Of a stretch of DNA of 64,000 bases, positions 51,205-60,603 are shown one piece after another. The translations under genes and the position numbers were made by a program. This DNA comes from Janthinobacterium saanense. Its GTDB lineage: Bacteria > Pseudomonadota > Gammaproteobacteria > Burkholderiales > Burkholderiaceae_D. Location: NCBI RefSeq assembly GCF_014200675.1, contig NZ_JACHCI010000016.1:1-64000 (forward strand), in the 5' to 3' direction. The stretch's first letter is position 1. Every line of letters begins with the position of its first letter. A model generated the notes under the pieces. That model searched no databases and was not told where the DNA came from. It was given only the letters and a program-made list of their open reading frames with translations.

Positions 51205-53363
51205 AGACTGCGCTCCATCATCAAACGTATCGTTGCCTGTCCCGGGGTGCTCGTCACGCTGCTGCTGGAACCCGCCGCATCGGCGTAAGACTGGCCCTGT
51301 ACCCGCTGCTGGCGCAGCAAATTGGCCAGCGACAGGCGCACCCGCGTGTTCGCTTCCGGCTGCCACAGGGCATAAGCGTCGACGCTGCGCTTGACACTGC
51401 TGTAGCTGCTGGAATAGGCATCGAGGCGCGCCAGGCCACCCGTCTGCAAATTGAAGTTGCCACCCATGCTGATGGCAGGCGACAGCCGGTAATCGAGGCC
51501 CAGGTTGAGCGTGGACGGCACCTGGCTGGCCAGGCGGTTGCCCGGCCCCGGTACGGCGTCGACCCGCGACCAGTTGCGCGCAGCATTGGCGCGCAAGTCG
51601 ATATCGGGTGCGCCCGCCAGCCAGGTCCGCAGCGGGAATTTCAAGTCCGCCTCGATGCCATGCACGCTGGCGATGCCATTGTTGAACGGGCTGGTGATCC
51701 AGATGCCATCCTGCTCGTAAAGGCGCTGCACGGTCACATCGCTGATGCGGCGTGCAAACGCCGACACGCTGGCCACGCCGCTCTTGCCGAAGTAGCTTTC
51801 ATAGGCCAGGTCCAGCCCCCAGGCCAGTTCCGGGCGCAGGTCCGGATTGCCCTGGAAATCGGGATTGTTGGCGCTGTTGCCGTTATTGATGGTGTAGCGG
51901 CGCGGCACCAGGCTGCGCGTGCCGGGCGCTTTATAGGTGCGCGCCAGCGCCAGGCGCAGCTGGTCGCGCTCCTGCTCGGGCAGTTTCCACAGCATGTGCA
52001 GCACCGGGCTCCATACGCTCGAGCGCGTCTGCACCTTGGCCAGGGTCGCGCCTTCGGTAGCCGTACGCAGCCCTTCCCAGCGCACGCCCGCATACATTTG
52101 CAGCCGTGGCGTCATGTCCCATTCATCTTGCGCAAACAGGGCCAGGCGCTGCACGTCGGCCGTGTAGTCTTCATCGAGCGCATACGGTGCGCCGCCGGCG
52201 GGAAAAGTGTCGCGCTGGCTGCGCGCTTCGCTGCGCCGTATCAGGCTGCCATCCCAGCCCGTGCTCAAGGCATGGCCGCCGCCCAGGCGGGCCAGGTATT
52301 TGCCGCTGCTGTTGTAGCTGTCATCGACCGCCCATGACACGACGCGGCGCAGCAGCAAGGACGTGCCATCGATGGCATTACCGTCAAAGCCGTAATCGGT
52401 ATCGCGCCGGTTATGGTTCAGACCCAGCCTGGCCGTCAGCTTGCCTGCCGCGCCAAACGCATGCACCCAACTCACGTCGCTACGCGCCGAGAATATGCTC
52501 GCCTGCGAACTGGCGTCGTTATCCGGATAGCTGGTAGCGGCGCCCAGCAAGCTGGTTTCGCGCGCCGTGCCATCGAAGGCCGTGCGGTACCAATCCAGCA
52601 GGCTTTGCCAGCTCAAAGTATCGCCATTGTCCAACACCCAGTTCAGGCGCGGCGTCAGGCTGGCCTTGTTGATGGACGAGCGGCTATCGTTGCGCGTACG
52701 GCGCAGTACCAACGCCTCGCCGGCAGGACCATAGGCGCTGTCTTGCGTCGCGCCATGCATCACATCGTCGGTGCTGCGGTCCAGCGCCCCCGTCAAGGCA
52801 TACGAAAAGCCTTGCAGCTTGTCTTCCACGCTCAGGGACGCCGATGGATTCCAGCGGCCGGCCACTCTGCCCGTGCCCAGTTTGGCTACACGCTGTTTGC
52901 GGCTGGCGCCCTTGCGCAAGATCAGGTTGATGCTGCCGGCGACCGCCTGCATGCTGTATTCGGCCGTCGCGCTGCGCAGGATTTCGATGCGCTCTATCAT
53001 TTCAGGCGCCATAGCCTCGATGGAAAAACCGGGCGGCGCCGGATCGCCATTGATCAGGATTTGCGTATAGCCCGCACCCAGGCCACGCATGCGCACCTCG
53101 TTGCCGACCACGGACACGCCAGGCTGGCGCTTGAGCATGGCCGTCAGATTGTTCTCGCCATACTGCGCAATGTCTTCGCGGCTGATGATGATTTTTGCGG
53201 CCGTGTCGTCGCGCCGCTGCTGCACGCCGCTGGCGCCGGACACTTCCACGCGCGCCATCGGTGCGCCATCCTGGCTGACGGTGGCGTCCTGCGCATGGCT
53301 GGCAGTGGCGGACAGGCACAAGAGAATAAAAGGGGAAATACTGCGGCTGCTTTTCGGTGGCAT
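51201..53363 (-). CDS. TonB-dependent outer-membrane receptor
   Basis: Imports a siderophore, vitamin or carbohydrate through the outer membrane. About 720 residues from ATG 53363; a TTG at 53378 is also open. A signal peptide ends near SHAQDAT. The plug domain (about 45-155) has IIISREDIAQYGENNLTAML, QPGVSV, GLGAGYTQILINGD and ERIEILRSATAEY; beta-barrel follows. No classical TonB box is evident. The C-terminus ends RLMMERSL, without the usual terminal aromatic residue. No Fe-uptake genes are adjacent, so the ligand is open. Confidence 0.9.
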   Translation of the reverse strand: MPPKSSRSISPFILLCLSATASHAQDATVSQDGAPMARVEVSGASGVQQRRDDTAAKIIISREDIAQYGENNLTAMLKRQPGVSVVGNEVRMRGLGAGYTQILINGDPAPPGFSIEAMAPEMIERIEILRSATAEYSMQAVAGSINLILRKGASRKQRVAKLGTGRVAGRWNPSASLSVEDKLQGFSYALTGALDRSTDDVMHGATQDSAYGPAGEALVLRRTRNDSRSSINKASLTPRLNWVLDNGDTLSWQSLLDWYRTAFDGTARETSLLGAATSYPDNDASSQASIFSARSDVSWVHAFGAAGKLTARLGLNHNRRDTDYGFDGNAIDGTSLLLRRVVSWAVDDSYNSSGKYLARLGGGHALSTGWDGSLIRRSEARSQRDTFPAGGAPYALDEDYTADVQRLALFAQDEWDMTPRLQMYAGVRWEGLRTATEGATLAKVQTRSSVWSPVLHMLWKLPEQERDQLRLALARTYKAPGTRSLVPRRYTINNGNSANNPDFQGNPDLRPELAWGLDLAYESYFGKSGVASVSAFARRISDVTVQRLYEQDGIWITSPFNNGIASVHGIEADLKFPLRTWLAGAPDIDLRANAARNWSRVDAVPGPGNRLASQVPSTLNLGLDYRLSPAISMGGNFNLQTGGLARLDAYSSSYSSVKRSVDAYALWQPEANTRVRLSLANLLRQQRVQGQSYADAAGSSSSVTSTPGQATIRLMMERSL

Positions 53364-53462
53364 GGGATGCTGATTCAAGTAGTGGTGATGAGAACTGCAG
53401 TATTGCCAATCCCGTACTGGCCGTCTGCCAAAGCGTGACGAATCACCGCATCACCGTGACGG

Positions 53463-54221
53463 CTACTCCATGGCCCGGCGCACTTTGTCCAGATAACGCT
53501 CGCTGACCGGCACTTGCGCGCCGCAGTGCAAGGTGGCGGCATAAGTGCCGTCGCCCGTTACGGCCAGGCTATGCAACTGGGACAGGCGCACGACGGCACA
53601 CCGGTGCACCCTTGAAAAGTGCGCAGTATCGAGATGCGTTTCCAATTTGCTCAGTGTCACGCGATGCAGGATAGTACGCCCTGCCGTATGCAGCTGTACA
53701 TAGTTACCGGCCGATTCCAGCCATAATATTTCAGCAACAGCGATGCGCTCGATGCGTCCGACGGAACGCACGCTGAGATGCGTCAGCCATGGCGAGGCTA
53801 GAGGCGCCAGATAGCCGCGCAAGGCGCGCGCATAAGCACCACGCTGTGCCAGCGCCAGCATGGCTGCGGCACGCTCGACGGCCTGCGCCAGCCGGGAATC
53901 ATCGAGCGGCTTGAGCAAATAATCGAGGGCATGGACTTCGAAGGCGGCCACCGCATGTTCGCTATACGCCGTCACGAAAATGATCAACGGCGGCTCGGCC
54001 TGCTCACTCAGGCTGCGCGCCAGTGCCAGGCCCGACTCCTGCGGCATCTGAATATCGAGGAAGATCACATCGACTGCCTGCGCGGCCAGCGCGGTACGGG
54101 CAGCAGCAGCGCTCGCGCATTCGGCGACGATACGCCATTGCCCATGCGCCGCCAGTGCGTAACGCAGATTGATACGGCTTGGCGCTTCGTCGTCGACGAT
54201 GACCGTGTTAATCATCATCAC
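53463..54221 (-). CDS. LytTR-family response regulator
   Basis: 252-residue regulator: receiver domain 1-120 with D10/E11, phospho-acceptor in VDVIFLDIQMPQESG (about D57) and the Lys in YLLKPLDD; LytTR DNA-binding domain about 145-250 (SVGRIERIAVAEILWLESAGNYVQL in part, LSKLETHL, FSRVHRCAVV). The start is GTG 54221 or the following ATG at 54218. GTGA overlap with the kinase stop shows translational coupling. The TonB receptor gene lies 99 bp downstream on the same strand and might be a target. Confidence 0.9.
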   Translation of the reverse strand: MMMINTVIVDDEAPSRINLRYALAAHGQWRIVAECASAAAARTALAAQAVDVIFLDIQMPQESGLALARSLSEQAEPPLIIFVTAYSEHAVAAFEVHALDYLLKPLDDSRLAQAVERAAAMLALAQRGAYARALRGYLAPLASPWLTHLSVRSVGRIERIAVAEILWLESAGNYVQLHTAGRTILHRVTLSKLETHLDTAHFSRVHRCAVVRLSQLHSLAVTGDGTYAATLHCGAQVPVSERYLDKVRRAME

Positions 54222-55339
54222 GCCACCTGCAGCGGCATGCGGATTTCGACCAGGAAGCGGCCATCGACACGCTGTGTCTGCAGGCTGGCTTGCTTGTTGG
54301 AGGACTGCAAACGCTCGCGCGTGTTTTGCAAGCCCAGTCCCGCCCCGGGATTCGGTGTAGCGTGCGGCTGCAAAGGGTTACACACGCGTATCAGCACATC
54401 ATTGCCAGCCAGCGCGAACGACAAGCGGATATCGCCTTCACCCTCATGGCTATCGAGATCATGGCGCAGCGCGTTCTCGATCAAGGGCTGCAACAGCAGC
54501 GGCGGGCAATCGCCATGCCGGACCGCGACGCTATCGCCCTCGATGACAAAATGCAGGCGCGCACCGTAGCGCAGCCTTTGCAGGGACAGGTAATCGTGCA
54601 CGAACTGCAGTTCCTCGCCAATGCTCACTGTCTCGCGCGCACCGGCCGCCAGCGCATAACGCAGCAAGTCGCTCAAGCGCGCGATGCCAGACAAGGCCAG
54701 CGGGCCGTCGGCCGTGCGCACCAGTGCGCTGATGGCGTTCAAGGCATTGAAGATAAAATGGGGCTCCAGTTGCGCACGCAGCGCCAGCATGCGCTGCTGT
54801 TCCAGGGCCAACTGCAAGGCCAGGTTATCGTTTTGCGCACGCCGCCAGCCTGCTTCGCGCACCCGCGCAAGACGCCAGTTGCCTATCGCCGCCATCGCCA
54901 CCAGCGTGCCGCTCATCCAGGAAAATTCCGTAAAGCGGTTAAACATGGGCATGGCCATGAAGGCTGAACAGACAGCCGCCCATGCCACACCGGCTCCACG
55001 AAATAACACATCGCAAAACGCCACATACAGCCATTCCAGCGGCAAAAAGGAAAACAGCAAGCCTGTATAAATGAGGGCGCTGCGCCGGGCGCTGTCGAAC
55101 AGGGCCGGCCAGCGGGACAGTGCCAGCGACAAGCCGCTACCGAGCATAATCATCGGCACATGGTAGGCCAGCCAGCGCAGCAGGAAATGGCCATAGCCAT
55201 GCACGGCCTGGCCCACATAATCACGGTAGGAGCCGAGTGCGCCGACTGCGCAGATCGCGGTCCAGACGGCGGTGTGACAGGCTATCGTTGGGGCAATGGC
55301 TGGCCAGATGGGAAAAGATGGCGCGTCGGGTGTCTTCAT
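54218..55339 (-). CDS. LytS-like sensor histidine kinase (His_kinase/HATPase)
   Basis: 373 residues from ATG 55339 (MKTPDAPSFP). Four or five N-terminal helices (about 15-35, 55-75, 90-108, 118-140), then a His_kinase domain with LEPHFIFNALNAISAL (about 185-200, phospho-acceptor His in EPHFIFN), and a HATPase domain with PPLLLQPLIENALRH and GLGLQNTRERL. This is the layout of the LytS/YehU-type kinases, lacking the HisKA dimerisation helix. Pairs with the LytTR regulator downstream. Confidence 0.9.
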   Translation of the reverse strand: MKTPDAPSFPIWPAIAPTIACHTAVWTAICAVGALGSYRDYVGQAVHGYGHFLLRWLAYHVPMIMLGSGLSLALSRWPALFDSARRSALIYTGLLFSFLPLEWLYVAFCDVLFRGAGVAWAAVCSAFMAMPMFNRFTEFSWMSGTLVAMAAIGNWRLARVREAGWRRAQNDNLALQLALEQQRMLALRAQLEPHFIFNALNAISALVRTADGPLALSGIARLSDLLRYALAAGARETVSIGEELQFVHDYLSLQRLRYGARLHFVIEGDSVAVRHGDCPPLLLQPLIENALRHDLDSHEGEGDIRLSFALAGNDVLIRVCNPLQPHATPNPGAGLGLQNTRERLQSSNKQASLQTQRVDGRFLVEIRMPLQVA

Positions 55340-55386
55340 GCGCGCCGAGTATAGCAGCGCGATTACGGCATCTGGCGGCAAATCAG

Positions 55387-55401
55387 CCCCGCACAGCGGG
55401 G
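55387..55401 (-). terminator. Short hairpin after the liv operon
   Basis: CCCCGC (55387-55392) pairs with GCGGGG (55396-55401), three-base loop, 25 bp beyond the livF stop on the minus strand. The following T-tract is weak, so termination is only probable. Confidence 0.45.
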
Positions 55402-55425
55402 TTTCGTCACACGCTCAATAAAACC

Positions 55426-56148
55426 CTAGTGCCCGCCTCCCAGGTAAGCCGCAATCACCTTCGGATCGGTCTTCAGACTCTCGGCCGGGCCGTGCACGGA
55501 GATGCTGCCGTTTTCCAGCACGTAGCCGTAATCGGCCACGTTCAGGGCGGCGGCGGCGAACTGTTCCACCAGCAGCATGGTCACGCCCTCGGCCTTCAGG
55601 CGCGTGATGATGCGGAAGACTTCTTCCACCAGGATGGGCGCCAGGCCCATCGATGGCTCGTCCAGCAAAATCACTTCCGGGTTCAGCATCACGGCGCGGG
55701 CCATGGCCAGCATTTGCTGTTCGCCGCCCGACAAGGTGCCGGCCAGCTGGTCGCGCCGCTCCTTTAACCTGGGGAACAGCTCCATGGCCTTGTCCAGGTC
55801 GCCCCGGATATCGCCCTTGGGGCGCGCCCGCGTAAACCGGGGGAATGCGCCCAGCAGCAGGTTGTCGGTCACCGACATCGAGGCAAAGACGCGCCGCCCT
55901 TCCGGCGAATGGGCCAGGCCCGCGCGCGCGATGCGGTGCGAATCGAAGCCGGTAACATCCTCGCCGCCCAGGGTGACGCTACCCGATTTGGGTTTCAGCA
56001 TGCCGGAAATGGCGCGCATGGTGGTGGTCTTGCCGGCGCCGTTAGAGCCGATCAGGGTCACCAGCTTGCCTTTCGGGACATCGAGCGAAATGCCGTGCAA
56101 GACTTCGACTTTGCCGTAGCCGGCATGCAGATCAGAGATGGTCAGCAT
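55426..56148 (-). CDS. livF: Branched-chain amino acid ABC transporter ATPase LivF
   Basis: Second ATPase subunit of a Liv/HAAT-type importer. 240 residues: Walker A GSNGAGKTT (about 33-41), Q-loop region, signature LSGGEQQMLAMARA (about 138-151), Walker B VILLDEPSMGLAP, H-loop region LLVEQF. The FASMSVTDNLLLGAF segment and C-terminal YLGGGH are typical of LivF. Last gene of the operon livK-livH-livMG-livF, 10 bp after the fused gene. Confidence 0.94.
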   Translation of the reverse strand: MLTISDLHAGYGKVEVLHGISLDVPKGKLVTLIGSNGAGKTTTMRAISGMLKPKSGSVTLGGEDVTGFDSHRIARAGLAHSPEGRRVFASMSVTDNLLLGAFPRFTRARPKGDIRGDLDKAMELFPRLKERRDQLAGTLSGGEQQMLAMARAVMLNPEVILLDEPSMGLAPILVEEVFRIITRLKAEGVTMLLVEQFAAAALNVADYGYVLENGSISVHGPAESLKTDPKVIAAYLGGGH

Positions 56149-56158
56149 GATGTTCCTC

Positions 56159-58102
56159 TCAATGCGCCGTGGTAGCCAGGGACTCGGCGCTGCCGCCCAG
56201 ATAGGCTTCGATTACTTTCGGGTCGCTTTGCACGGCGGCAGGCACGCCCTCGGCTATCTTCTGGCCGAAGTCCAGCACCGTCACCACGTCGGACAGCGCC
56301 ATCACCACGTCCATATGATGCTCGATCAGGATAATGGTGATGCCGTGCTCGCGGATCTTGCGGATGATGGCCATCAGCTCCTTGATATCGGGCGCCGTCA
56401 GGCCGGCCGCCGGTTCATCGAGCAGCAGCAAGCGGGGATTCAGGCCCAGCGCGCGGCCGATTTCCAGCAGGCGCTGCTTGCCATAGGGCAGATTGCGCGC
56501 CTCTTCATTGGCCAGCTCGGCCAGGCCCACGAATTCCAGGATGCTGGCCGCCCGCGCGCGCGCTGCCGCTTCTTCGCGCTGGTAGCGCGGCGTGTGCAGC
56601 ATCACGTCCAGCACGTTCGACCTGAAGGTATTGTGCAAGCCGACCAGCACGTTTTCGGTGGCCGTCATTTCGCCGAACAGCTGCACATTTTGAAAGGTGC
56701 GCGCCACGCCGCCCAGCGCGATCTGGGACGGCGTGCGGCCAGAGATCACCACACCGGCAAACTCCACCTTGCCCGCCGTTGGTTTGTAGATCCCCGTCAG
56801 CACATTCATCATGGTGCTCTTGCCCGAGCCATTCGGCCCGATCAAGCCATGCACGGAACCTTGCGTGACATTCAAGTCCACCCGGTTCAGGGCTTTCAAG
56901 CCGCCAAACTGCATCAGCGCCTGCTCGACCTTCAGCAGGGTCGCGCCCTGCTGACCACCTTGCGCATGCTGGAATGGCGCCACGCCGCTGGCCGCCACGG
57001 CCGCCACATGGCCGCGCCCCTTGCCGACAAAACTCATCAAAAATCCCACGATGCCATCTTGCAGGTAGTAGACGACAAATAAGGTCATCAAGCCAAAGAT
57101 GGTCAAACGCCAGTCGATCATATTATCGAGCTTGTAGGAAAAGGCGGCCAGGCCGATGGTGGCGGCCAGCGGCACGATCACGCCGCGCACGGTAGAGCGT
57201 TTTTTTGCCAGCATGTAGGCCGAACCGATCACGCCCAGTATGGCGGCGCTGACCGCGATCTGGCGGAACAGCTCAATGTCGGCCAACAGGCTGGGCAGCA
57301 TGACCACGATCAGTGCGCCGATCAAGGCGCCCGAACGCGTCTTGCGCCCGCCCATGATGACGGCCAGCAGGAACAAGATCGTCAGCTCGAAGTTGTAGGT
57401 ATTGGGCGAGATATACTCTTCCGAATACGCATACAGGCTGCCGGCCAGGCCCGCAAAGCCGGCGCTGATGACGAAGGCGTACACCTTGTAGCGGTACACG
57501 GACACACCCATGCAGTCGGACGCGATCGGGCTGTCGCGCAAGGCTTCGAAAGCGCGCCCCAGGTTCGATTTCAAGATACGGTGGACGATGATCAGCGAGA
57601 TCACCATCAGTGCGGCCACCATATAGTAGTACTCGACCTCGCTCAATTGATGGCCGAACATGAGGGGTTTATTGATCTTGATACCCATCGGCCCTTCCGT
57701 CAAAAAGCTCATCTCGTTGATCAGTATCTGCACGATGGTGCCAAAAGCCAGGGTGACCATCGCCAGGTACGGGCCCGTCACGCGCAGGGCTGGCAGGGCC
57801 AGGATGGCGCCGAACAGCGCCGCGCCGGCGATACTGGCCGGTATCGCCAGCCAGAAAGGCAAGCCCAGTTTGAATACCAGCACGCCGGTGGCGTAGGAAC
57901 CAATGCCGAACAGGCCCGCGTGGCCCAGCGACACCTGCCCCGTGTAGCCGACCACGATATCGAGACCGAACAGCAGAATCGCGTAAATCAAAATGGTTTC
58001 GGCCAGGTGAATGTAATACGGATTCGGAATGACGATGGGGTATAGCAGCAGCGCGGCCAGTCCCGCCGCGCTCAGGACCAGCATGGTGATTTTCTTGTTC
58101 AT
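56159..58102 (-). CDS. Fused LivM permease - LivG ATPase of branched-chain amino acid ABC importer
   Basis: 647 residues combine two subunits that are usually separate. Residues 1 to about 370 are a LivM-type permease (about ten helices, GYTGQVSLGHAGLFGIGSYA, GRAFEALRDSPIASDCMGVS). A linker of about 375-395 (GVAPFQHAQGGQQG) is followed by a LivG ATPase with Walker A GPNGSGKST, signature LPYGKQRLLEIGRAL, Walker B LLLLDEPAAGLTAP and H-loop LIEHHMDVV. The extra C-terminal helices of the permease (about 320-365) precede the linker. No stop or shift is seen at the junction, so the fusion is genuine in this sequence. Confidence 0.92.
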   Translation of the reverse strand: MNKKITMLVLSAAGLAALLLYPIVIPNPYYIHLAETILIYAILLFGLDIVVGYTGQVSLGHAGLFGIGSYATGVLVFKLGLPFWLAIPASIAGAALFGAILALPALRVTGPYLAMVTLAFGTIVQILINEMSFLTEGPMGIKINKPLMFGHQLSEVEYYYMVAALMVISLIIVHRILKSNLGRAFEALRDSPIASDCMGVSVYRYKVYAFVISAGFAGLAGSLYAYSEEYISPNTYNFELTILFLLAVIMGGRKTRSGALIGALIVVMLPSLLADIELFRQIAVSAAILGVIGSAYMLAKKRSTVRGVIVPLAATIGLAAFSYKLDNMIDWRLTIFGLMTLFVVYYLQDGIVGFLMSFVGKGRGHVAAVAASGVAPFQHAQGGQQGATLLKVEQALMQFGGLKALNRVDLNVTQGSVHGLIGPNGSGKSTMMNVLTGIYKPTAGKVEFAGVVISGRTPSQIALGGVARTFQNVQLFGEMTATENVLVGLHNTFRSNVLDVMLHTPRYQREEAAARARAASILEFVGLAELANEEARNLPYGKQRLLEIGRALGLNPRLLLLDEPAAGLTAPDIKELMAIIRKIREHGITIILIEHHMDVVMALSDVVTVLDFGQKIAEGVPAAVQSDPKVIEAYLGGSAESLATTAH

Positions 58103-58109
58103 CTATCCC

Positions 58110-59000
58110 TCAGACTTTCTTGATCGCGGCTTTGCCGAACAGGCCGGACGGCTTGATGGCCAGCACCAGCAGCAGAAGCAGCAGTCCTGGCACTTCCTTG
58201 TAGCCAGTGGAAATGTAATAGCCGGTGGTGGTCTCGGCGATACCCAGGATCAGACCGCCGACGATGGCGCCCACGCCCGAAGTCAGGCCGCCGATAATCG
58301 CCACCGCAAAGGCTTTCAAGCCCAGCGAGGCGCCCATGGTGGCGCCCGTCAGGGTCAGCGGCGCCACCAGCACGCCGGCGAAAGCGGCCGTGGCCGACGA
58401 CAAGGCGTAGGAAAACGTGATCACCCTGCCCGTGTTGATTCCCATCAGGCCGGCCGCATCGCGGTCATTCGCGGTGGCGACGACGGCCTTGCCATAGATC
58501 GATTTGCGGTTGAAGATTTCCACCGCCAGCATGATGGCCAGCGCGCCGACGACCACCGCCACCTGCATCGGCTGCACATTGGCGCCGAAGATGGTGAACG
58601 GTGCGGCAGACAGCGGCGAGGGGAAGGTCAGGTCATCCTTGCCCCAGATGTTTTCCGCCACATTTTTAAAGATGATGGCCAGCGCGATGGTCGACATGAT
58701 CCAGCCGAATTCGGACTTGATCTTGATGGCGGGCCGCACGCCTATCCATTCGACGAACATGCCCTGCAAGGCGCCGAAGGCGATCACCAGGGGGATCATC
58801 AGCAGATAACCCATGTACGGGCCGCCGTGGATGGTGCCCACCAGCGAGAGGCCCACCAGGGCGCCCAGCATCAGGGATTCGCCCTGGCCAAAATTGAGGG
58901 TGCCCGAAGTGGCGAAGGTCAGCTGGTAACCGAAGGCGATGACGGCATAGATCATGCCCAGCGCGATGCCGCTGAAGACTAGCTGCAGGAAGATTTCCAT
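58110..59000 (-). CDS. livH: Branched-chain amino acid ABC permease LivH
   Basis: 296 residues from ATG 59000 (MEIFLQLVFSGIALGMIYAV), with about eight transmembrane helices. Family marks: ALGMIYAVIAFGYQLTFATSG, NFGQGESLMLGA, and the permease loop ATANDRDAAGLMGINTGRVI (EAA-like). A frame open to 59057 lacks homology. A hairpin separates it from the binding-protein gene upstream. Ends seven bases before the LivMG fusion. Confidence 0.93.
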   Translation of the reverse strand: MEIFLQLVFSGIALGMIYAVIAFGYQLTFATSGTLNFGQGESLMLGALVGLSLVGTIHGGPYMGYLLMIPLVIAFGALQGMFVEWIGVRPAIKIKSEFGWIMSTIALAIIFKNVAENIWGKDDLTFPSPLSAAPFTIFGANVQPMQVAVVVGALAIMLAVEIFNRKSIYGKAVVATANDRDAAGLMGINTGRVITFSYALSSATAAFAGVLVAPLTLTGATMGASLGLKAFAVAIIGGLTSGVGAIVGGLILGIAETTTGYYISTGYKEVPGLLLLLLVLAIKPSGLFGKAAIKKV

Positions 59001-59028
59001 GATATTCCCCGATAGACGAAGATAAGAC

Positions 59029-59051
59029 AATGGCCAGCAAGGCTGGCCATT
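59029..59051. other. Intercistronic hairpin between livK-type gene and livH
   Basis: AATGGCCAGC (59029-59038) and GCTGGCCATT (59042-59051) pair perfectly around three bases. In such operons a hairpin here can end part of the transcripts or protect the binding-protein mRNA, so that the binding protein is made in excess. Confidence 0.6.
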
Positions 59052-59076
59052 TCGCAACTAAAGACTTTCGCCGGGC

Positions 59077-60240
59077 TTACTTGGCGAGGATGACCTTGCC
59101 ATCCTTGACTTCGCCGAACACGGTCAGGTCGGCCGTGATGGCTTCATGGTTGGCCTTGCTGAAAGGCTTGTTGTAGGTGGTGACGGCGCCATCGACCTTT
59201 TCGCTGAGGTTTTCCAGCGCGGCGCGCACTTTCGGGCCGTCCGTGCCGCCCGCCTGCTTGATGGCCGCGGCCAGCAGGTAGACCGAGTCATAACCCTGCG
59301 CGGCCGACACGGCCGACGGCATGCGTCCGCCCGACGGTTTATACGCCGCCACGTAGGCGTCGATGAAGGCCTTGCGCTTGGGCGTGCTGGCGTCCTGGAT
59401 GAAGGTTTGCGGCATGCGCGTGCCGTCGCCATTCTTGCCCGCATTGTCGATAAAGTTACCCATGGCCAGGGTCCAGCTGCCGATCAGCGGCACTTTCCAG
59501 CCCAGTTTTTCCATGCCGTTGGCGATCTGCGCCAGTTCCGGGCCTATGCCATAGGTGAGCACTACTTCGGCGCCCGCCTGCTTGGCTTTCAAGAGCTGGG
59601 CCGTCATGTCGACGTCCTTGATATTGTATTTTTCAACGGCGACCGGCTTGATGCCTTTGGCATCCAAGGCTTTTTCCAGGTCGGCGCGGCCCAGCTGGCC
59701 ATAATTGGTGGAGTCGGCCAGGATCGCCACTTTCTTGAAGTTACGCCGCGTGACGGCTTCTTCGACGATCATGTGCGACTGGATCTGGTCACTGGCCGCG
59801 TTGCGGAAGATGTAATTGTCCGGCTGGTCGGCAAATTGTTTGGTAATGATCGAGCCGGTCGCCACGTTGTTGATCACGGGGATCTTGGCTTCCTGATAAA
59901 AACGCTGCGAGGCCAGGGCCACGCCGGTATTGATGTAACCCACGGTGGCGGCGACTTTTTCCTTGTTGATCAATTCCTGCGCAATCTGCACGCCGCGCTC
60001 GTTCTTGGCTTCGTCGTCGCGTTCGATCAGCAACAGCGAACGACCCATGACGCCGCCCTTGGCATTGATTTCAGCTACCGCCAGCTTGACGCCGTCGCGC
60101 ATGGACACGCCCATGGGCGCGGAACCGCCCGTGAAGGGGCCGGACACGCCGATCTTGATGGGGTCGGCTGCAAAAGCGACTTGAGAGAAACCCAAAACCA
60201 AACTTGCCACGAGCAACTTCTGTTTGAAATTCATTGTCAT
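59077..60240 (-). CDS. Branched-chain amino acid ABC substrate-binding protein (LivK-like)
   Basis: Periplasmic binding protein (Peripla_BP_6), 387 residues. A signal peptide ends near residue 25 (VAFAADPI). The mature part begins with the family's IKIGVSGPFTGGSAPMG and continues with MRDGVKLAVAEINAKGG, RGVQIAQELI and VGYINTGVA. First gene of the liv operon, 76 bp upstream of livH. The ligand may be a branched-chain amino acid, an amide or another compound; the fold does not settle this. Confidence 0.92.
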   Translation of the reverse strand: MTMNFKQKLLVASLVLGFSQVAFAADPIKIGVSGPFTGGSAPMGVSMRDGVKLAVAEINAKGGVMGRSLLLIERDDEAKNERGVQIAQELINKEKVAATVGYINTGVALASQRFYQEAKIPVINNVATGSIITKQFADQPDNYIFRNAASDQIQSHMIVEEAVTRRNFKKVAILADSTNYGQLGRADLEKALDAKGIKPVAVEKYNIKDVDMTAQLLKAKQAGAEVVLTYGIGPELAQIANGMEKLGWKVPLIGSWTLAMGNFIDNAGKNGDGTRMPQTFIQDASTPKRKAFIDAYVAAYKPSGGRMPSAVSAAQGYDSVYLLAAAIKQAGGTDGPKVRAALENLSEKVDGAVTTYNKPFSKANHEAITADLTVFGEVKDGKVILAK

Positions 60241-60603
60241 CTCCTGTGATACAACGTTTTTAGTCCTACTTATTTTTATAGTCGTACGCTGGATAACCGC
60301 CCCATCGATAAATCATTGTAGGTTAGTAAACATGCACCAGCAACAACTACATATGACGCGGCGCAGCATGCATAAAAAAGCCTGATTGCTTGCTCAAACG
60401 TCAGTTTTCTGTAAGGAAAATATGGGTGGAATTGCTGCGGCATGCGCTGATATTGTGGTGAAAAGCAGCGCCAGGTGCAAGCAAACCGGGCAATCGACCG
60501 GGCACTGATCTGGCGCAAATCCATCGCTGGCCAGCATGCTAAGTTCGGCAAGGCCGGCGCCCATACGCAGGCCATTCCAGCCACCCCACCGCATGGAGGC
60601 GAT
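60241..60603. other. Intergenic region between liv operon and lipoprotein operon
   Basis: About 360 bp between divergent genes. It must contain both promoters. The first half is AT-rich; no RNA gene, strong terminator or regulatory palindrome was recognised. Confidence 0.6.

Noticed and set aside
51069-52337. 422-residue frame antisense to the TonB receptor
   Set aside because: Begins inside the DUF2288 gene, has no ribosome binding site and no family pattern.
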